From JBKPNX01 sp046732855 (GTDB lineage: Bacteria > Pseudomonadota > Alphaproteobacteria > Geminicoccales > Geminicoccaceae): a stretch of DNA of 8,709 nucleotides. Positions 6,213 through 8,709 of the stretch are shown here, in pieces. The position numbers and the translations under genes were made by a program. The stretch lies in NCBI GenBank assembly GCA_046732855.1, contig JBKPNX010000029.1, forward strand, positions 1 to 8,709, in the 5' to 3' direction. Numbering within the stretch: the first letter of the stretch is position 1; each line of letters begins with the position of its first letter. Below the pieces are notes generated by a model. The model saw only the letters and a program-made list of their open reading frames with translations. It had not been told where the DNA came from and made no database searches.

Positions 6213-7025
6213 ATGAAGGTCGTCCTCTTCTGCGGCGGGTTGGGCACTCGAATTCGCGAGTTTTCCGAGAGCATCCCGAAGCCGATGATACCGGTCGGCC
6301 ATCAACCTATCCTCTGGCACGTGCTGCAATACTACCGGGATTATGGGCACTCGGACTTCATTCTCGCGCTGGGCTACAAGGCCAACATCGTCAAAGAGTT
6401 CTTCTTGAATTACCGACCCGAGGTTTTCGCCGACTGTGTCGTGTCAGGCTCTGGCGCCAACGTCGAATTCCTGAGTGAGCCGAACGAGGACTGGCGCGTT
6501 ACCCTCATCGATACGGGAATCTGGCGCAACATTGGCCAGCGGCTGTGGGCGGTGCGCCACTATGTGAAGGACGAGGAGATCTTTCTGGCCAACTACTCCG
6601 ATGGTCTCACGAATGCAAACCTGGACGACATGATCGAGCGCTTCAAGCAGAGCGGCAAGCTCGCCTGTTTCCTGGCAGTCCAGCCACCGCTGACCTTCCA
6701 CCTCGCGGACATTGGGGCGGATGGCCGTGTGCGCGAGTTGCGCCCAGCTAACCGCGCTGACATGTGGGTCAATGCCGGCTATTTCGTGTTGCGTCCCGGA
6801 ATTTTCGATTACATGAACGAGGGCGAGGAACTAGTGGTCGAACCCTTCCGCAGGCTCATCGAGGCGGATCAGCTCATGGCGTATCGGCACGAGGGCTTCT
6901 TTCGCGCCATGGATACTCTGAAGGACCGGCAGATCCTGGAGGAGCTGGTCGAGCAGGGCAAGGTGCCTTGGCGCATCGACAATGGCGCCAAGTCCGGCAG
7001 CAGGTTGTCCATTGCCGCGCTATGA
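6213..7025 (+). CDS. rfbF: Glucose-1-phosphate cytidylyltransferase-like sugar nucleotidyltransferase
   Basis: A 270-residue cytoplasmic enzyme that joins a sugar-1-phosphate to a nucleotide (CTP in RfbF), producing the activated sugar for the cluster. The N-terminal signature GGLGTRI (residues 9-15) followed by SIPKPMIPVG binds the nucleotide. PILWHVLQYY and DFILALGYKA match the RfbF fold. NYSDG, where most RfbF proteins have a Y-G-D-G, supplies the metal-binding Asp, and NAGYFVL and FFRAMDTLKDR (substrate pocket) agree with RfbF rather than RmlA. The PW near the C-terminus (GKVPW) is also typical; about 15 further residues are an unusual tail. GAGGA at 6198-6202 supports the start. The stop overlaps the deacetylase start as ATGA at 7022-7025. 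CTP specificity is inferred from family resemblance; the symbol is a family assignment. Confidence 0.87.
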   Translation: MKVVLFCGGLGTRIREFSESIPKPMIPVGHQPILWHVLQYYRDYGHSDFILALGYKANIVKEFFLNYRPEVFADCVVSGSGANVEFLSEPNEDWRVTLIDTGIWRNIGQRLWAVRHYVKDEEIFLANYSDGLTNANLDDMIERFKQSGKLACFLAVQPPLTFHLADIGADGRVRELRPANRADMWVNAGYFVLRPGIFDYMNEGEELVVEPFRRLIEADQLMAYRHEGFFRAMDTLKDRQILEELVEQGKVPWRIDNGAKSGSRLSIAAL

Positions 7026-7675
7026 GGGCTCTGAACCTTGCCCGGCCGAATAAAAAGCTCTCGGTCCTGTGCCTCGGGGCACACTCCGATGACATCGAGA
7101 TCGGCGCCGGCGGCACGATCCTCGCTTGGATTGCCGCGGGCGTCCAGCTCGAGGTCTACTGGTGCGTCCTGAGCGCGATCGGTCCGCGCGCGTCAGAGGC
7201 GGAGGCCTCGGCTGCGGGCTTCCTGGAAGGCGCCTCCAGCTACGAGATCCGACTCGCAGAATTCGAGGATGGCTTCTTTCCCTACCAAGGTCGCGAAATC
7301 AAGACCTGGCTGGAGAGCCTGCCTGTCCGCGTCGATCCCGATGTGGTGCTGACTCATCGCCGGAACGACGCGCACCAGGACCATCGCGAGGTCTGCCAGC
7401 TCACCTGGAACCTGTTTCGCAATCACCTCATCCTCGAATACGAGATCCCCAAGTGGGATGGCGATATGGACCGGCCCAACATCTACGTGCCACTCACCAG
7501 CGCTGTTTTCGAGCGCAAGGTCGAGCTTCTGCTCGCCCATTTCGGCAGCCAACGATCCAAGGACTGGTTCGATGCCGAGACGTTTCGCGGCCTGGCTCGG
7601 CTGCGAGGGATGGAATGCCGTTCGCCCGAGCATCGGGCCGAGGCCTTCGTCGTGCGCAAAGCCCGGTTGGCTTAG
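7022..7675 (+). CDS. PIG-L/LmbE-family zinc-dependent deacetylase
   Basis: A 217-residue protein of the PIG-L family, whose members remove N-acetyl groups from sugars or sugar conjugates using zinc. The first zinc motif is AHSDDIEIGAGGT (residues 20-32, with His21 and Asp24 as ligands and Asp23 as the likely general base). The second is THRRNDAHQDHREV (111-124), with His121 as the third ligand. Variable residues between these probably set the substrate. The length is normal for the family and no signal peptide is seen, so it acts in the cytoplasm. The start is fixed by the ATGA overlap with the nucleotidyltransferase gene; there is no good ribosome binding site, so translation is probably coupled. 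A decayed relative lies at 344-515. In this setting it probably deacetylates an amino-sugar intermediate, but the substrate is unknown. Confidence 0.9.
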   Translation: MRALNLARPNKKLSVLCLGAHSDDIEIGAGGTILAWIAAGVQLEVYWCVLSAIGPRASEAEASAAGFLEGASSYEIRLAEFEDGFFPYQGREIKTWLESLPVRVDPDVVLTHRRNDAHQDHREVCQLTWNLFRNHLILEYEIPKWDGDMDRPNIYVPLTSAVFERKVELLLAHFGSQRSKDWFDAETFRGLARLRGMECRSPEHRAEAFVVRKARLA

Positions 7676-7711
7676 CATTCGCTTGCTCGCAGGGCTGTCA
7701 GGGATCTCGGA

Positions 7712-7849
7712 GTGCGCATTTTCCCGGGCGATGTCCAATCCGTGATCGCCCTGGAGCTTCGAAGTACCGCCGCGCGGGTTGCCACGTCCGCGGCGATGAA
7801 CCGGGGATGCGTTTGGTTGAGGGTCCACACTGAAGAGGTCGCTCTATGA
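7712..7849 (+). CDS. Possible small ORF between the deacetylase and rfbC
   Basis: A GTG at 7712, with AGGGA at 7700-7704 eight or so bases upstream, opens a 45-codon frame beginning VRIFPGDVQSVIALELR and ending in a TGA that overlaps the rfbC ATG. It lies in the same frame as the deacetylase, and the whole stretch from the deacetylase TAG (7673-7675) to 7849 is open. It could be a small coupled gene, a decayed C-terminal extension of the deacetylase, or chance. I recognise no domain. Confidence 0.2.
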   Translation: MRIFPGDVQSVIALELRSTAARVATSAAMNRGCVWLRVHTEEVAL

Positions 7850-8409
7850 TCTTCATCGGGACTGAACTCAAAGGCGCTTTCATTATCGACCTCAATCCCC
7901 TGGGAGACAGCCGCGGGTTCTTCGCGCGCGCGTTCTGTCAGCACAAGTTCCACGAACACGGGCTCAAACCCGTGATCGCCCAGGCCAACATCGCATTCAA
8001 TAAGGTCAAGGGGACTGTGCGGGGTATGCACTTCCAGTACCCGCCGGCTGCCGAGACGAAGCTCGTGAGGTGTACCCGAGGAGCGATTCTCGACATCATT
8101 GTGGACCTGCGCCCCGAAAGTCCGACCTACCTGCGCCACCTCGCGGTCGAACTCTCCGCGGACAATCACCGAGCTCTCTACGTGCCGGAACGATTCGCAC
8201 ATGGCTATCAGGTTCTCGAGGACTCGACCGAGACGAGCTACCAGGTCGGCGAATTCTATTCGCCCGAGAACGAAGGCGGCCTCATGTACGACGATCCGCT
8301 GCTCGACTTGAAGTGGCCATTGCCGGTCGGTCAGATCTCGGAGAAAGACAGTAAGTGGAAACTCCTCGAAGAGGCCGAGCCCGAAGTGAGACATCGGATG
8401 CAAACATGA
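7846..8409 (+). CDS. rfbC: dTDP-4-dehydrorhamnose 3,5-epimerase family protein
   Basis: A 187-residue cupin-fold epimerase of the RmlC/RfbC family, which inverts C3 and/or C5 of a 4-keto-6-deoxy nucleotide sugar. Visible motifs are DSRGFFARAF (residues 21-30), VRGMHFQ with the catalytic base His62, Lys72 in TKLVRCTRGAILDIIVDLR, FAHGYQVL (117-124) with His119, the catalytic Tyr132 in TSYQVGEFYSP, and DPLLDLKWP near the end. Length and residue spacing are normal, so it should be active. AAGAGG at 7833-7838, seven bases before the ATG, supports the start. The natural substrate may be a CDP- or dTDP-sugar; the neighbouring cytidylyltransferase favours CDP, though the family name refers to dTDP. 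The product would feed the C-methyltransferase and SDR steps. Confidence 0.92.
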   Translation: MIFIGTELKGAFIIDLNPLGDSRGFFARAFCQHKFHEHGLKPVIAQANIAFNKVKGTVRGMHFQYPPAAETKLVRCTRGAILDIIVDLRPESPTYLRHLAVELSADNHRALYVPERFAHGYQVLEDSTETSYQVGEFYSPENEGGLMYDDPLLDLKWPLPVGQISEKDSKWKLLEEAEPEVRHRMQT

Positions 8410-8610
8410 AGGCTCCATCGACGGGTTTCTCATCGCCGCAATGAAAGCCAGGAGAACCCATGATCATCGTGAACACTTCGAAATGGATTAGGGTGATATG
8501 AGATCCAGAAGGGTATAGCGGGCCCGTCATCGATCTTGCAGAGATTAAGATTTATGGCCTTCGATCTTATGGATAATGGGCACCGATCAAACTCGACAAG
8601 GCAGTGCGTC
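8410..8610. other. Intergenic region with short interrupted frames
   Basis: Two hundred bases between rfbC and the methyltransferase. It contains an AGGAGA (8450-8455) five bases before an ATG at 8460, the best ribosome binding site in the neighbourhood. That frame reads MIIVNTSKWIRVI, stops at TGA (8499-8501), then stays open as DPEGYSGPVIDLAEIKIYG and a few more residues to a TAA at 8574-8576. An overlapping frame (8405-8491) reads EGSIDGFLIAAMKARRT. Both look protein-like but broken, suggesting the remains of a gene. I recognise no family. Confidence 0.35.
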
Positions 8611-8709
8611 ATGGCGAATCGTCAGCAACCCAAATGCCGATTCTGTGGCACTGAACTTACCAACACTTTTGTCGACCTCGGAGTGTCGCCCCTGTGCGAG
8701 AGCTTTCTC
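8611..8709 (+). CDS. Sugar C-methyltransferase, N-terminal zinc-binding domain (right-truncated)
   Basis: The first 33 residues of a gene cut by the window end. CRFCGTELTNTFVDLG (residues 9-24) and SPLCESFL (26-33) form the N-terminal zinc-binding domain of SAM-dependent sugar C-methyltransferases, with Cys9, Cys12 and Cys29 as three of the zinc ligands; the fourth would follow. These enzymes add a methyl group to C3 of a 4-keto nucleotide sugar, giving branched deoxysugars. AAGG at 8598-8601, nine bases before the ATG, supports the start. Its place after the 3,5-epimerase suggests the methylated sugar is the product of this cluster. The SAM-binding domain is outside the window, so activity cannot be judged. 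Confidence 0.82.
   Translation, partial: MANRQQPKCRFCGTELTNTFVDLGVSPLCESFL

Noticed and set aside
6316..6332. TGGCAC motif inside the nucleotidyltransferase gene as a sigma-54 promoter
   Set aside because: The following GC is at the wrong spacing for a -12 element and the site lies within a coding region.
7126..8433. Long alternative frames over the deacetylase and rfbC (plus 7126-7833, minus 7193-7828, minus 7672-8433)
   Set aside because: All overlap genes with clear catalytic motifs, and have shadow-like composition with no recognisable domain.
84..8444. Repeated ATGA overlaps (84, 344, 6213, 7846, 8406, 8441) as proof of coupled upstream genes
   Set aside because: Any ATG followed by A automatically makes a TGA in the next frame, so these overlaps mean little unless the upstream frame is a recognised gene. 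Only the 7022-7025 overlap between two recognised genes was accepted.
8499..8501. In-frame TGA read as selenocysteine
   Set aside because: No hairpin of the expected kind was seen downstream, the frame is only 38 codons, and no selenoprotein family is recognisable; decay or chance is simpler.
1..8709. CRISPR array, tRNA or rRNA genes
   Set aside because: No regularly spaced repeats beyond the two-copy unit at 1791, and no tRNA- or rRNA-like sequence was recognised on either strand.

Overview
The window looks like a nucleotide-sugar / surface-glycan accessory region from a high-GC Gram-negative bacterium, most likely an alphaproteobacterium. The support is GC-rich codon use, an alphaproteobacterial-looking glutamine-dependent NAD+ synthetase, an exosortase with a short sorting-signal substrate, and a cluster of deoxysugar genes. 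The organism call is inference from sequence character only; no rRNA or other marker is present.

Layout, left to right. Bases 1-515 contain no intact gene. They hold recognisable debris of sugar genes: the start of a sugar-1-phosphate nucleotidyltransferase running into a piece that reads like the middle of a sugar epimerase (84-175), then the frameshifted, truncated N-terminus of a PIG-L/LmbE deacetylase (344-515). An intact SDR-type nucleotide-sugar epimerase/reductase follows (516-1595). Next is nadE (1860-3563), a housekeeping gene for NAD+ synthesis, preceded by a short tandem repeat. A hairpin and a gene-poor stretch (3564-3870) separate it from a three-gene cassette on the minus strand, transcribed right to left: a 63-residue protein made almost entirely of a signal peptide plus an exosortase-type C-terminal sorting signal (5272-5463), an exosortase with a visible Cys-Arg-His triad (4334-5269), and an N-terminally anchored accessory protein of unknown family (3871-4419). 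A long, mostly unassigned stretch (5464-6212) contains the cassette's leader and a possible sigma-54 promoter. The plus-strand sugar operon then resumes: an RfbF-like nucleotidyltransferase (6213-7025), an intact PIG-L deacetylase overlapping it by 4 bases (7022-7675), an RmlC/RfbC-type 3,5-epimerase (7846-8409), and the zinc-binding start of a sugar C-methyltransferase cut by the window edge (8611 onward).

How they fit together: the nucleotidyltransferase, 3,5-epimerase, C-methyltransferase and SDR are the expected parts of a pathway to an activated, C-methylated deoxysugar for a glycan such as O-antigen or exopolysaccharide. A 4,6-dehydratase would be needed and is not in the window. The deacetylase suggests that an N-acetyl group is removed somewhere in the pathway. 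The exosortase cassette is on the opposite strand and looks like an independent one-enzyme/one-target surface-processing unit inserted into the glycan locus. The most interesting points are this minimal exosortase-substrate system and the decayed sugar-gene mosaic upstream, whose order (nucleotidyltransferase then PIG-L) echoes the intact pair about 6 kb downstream.
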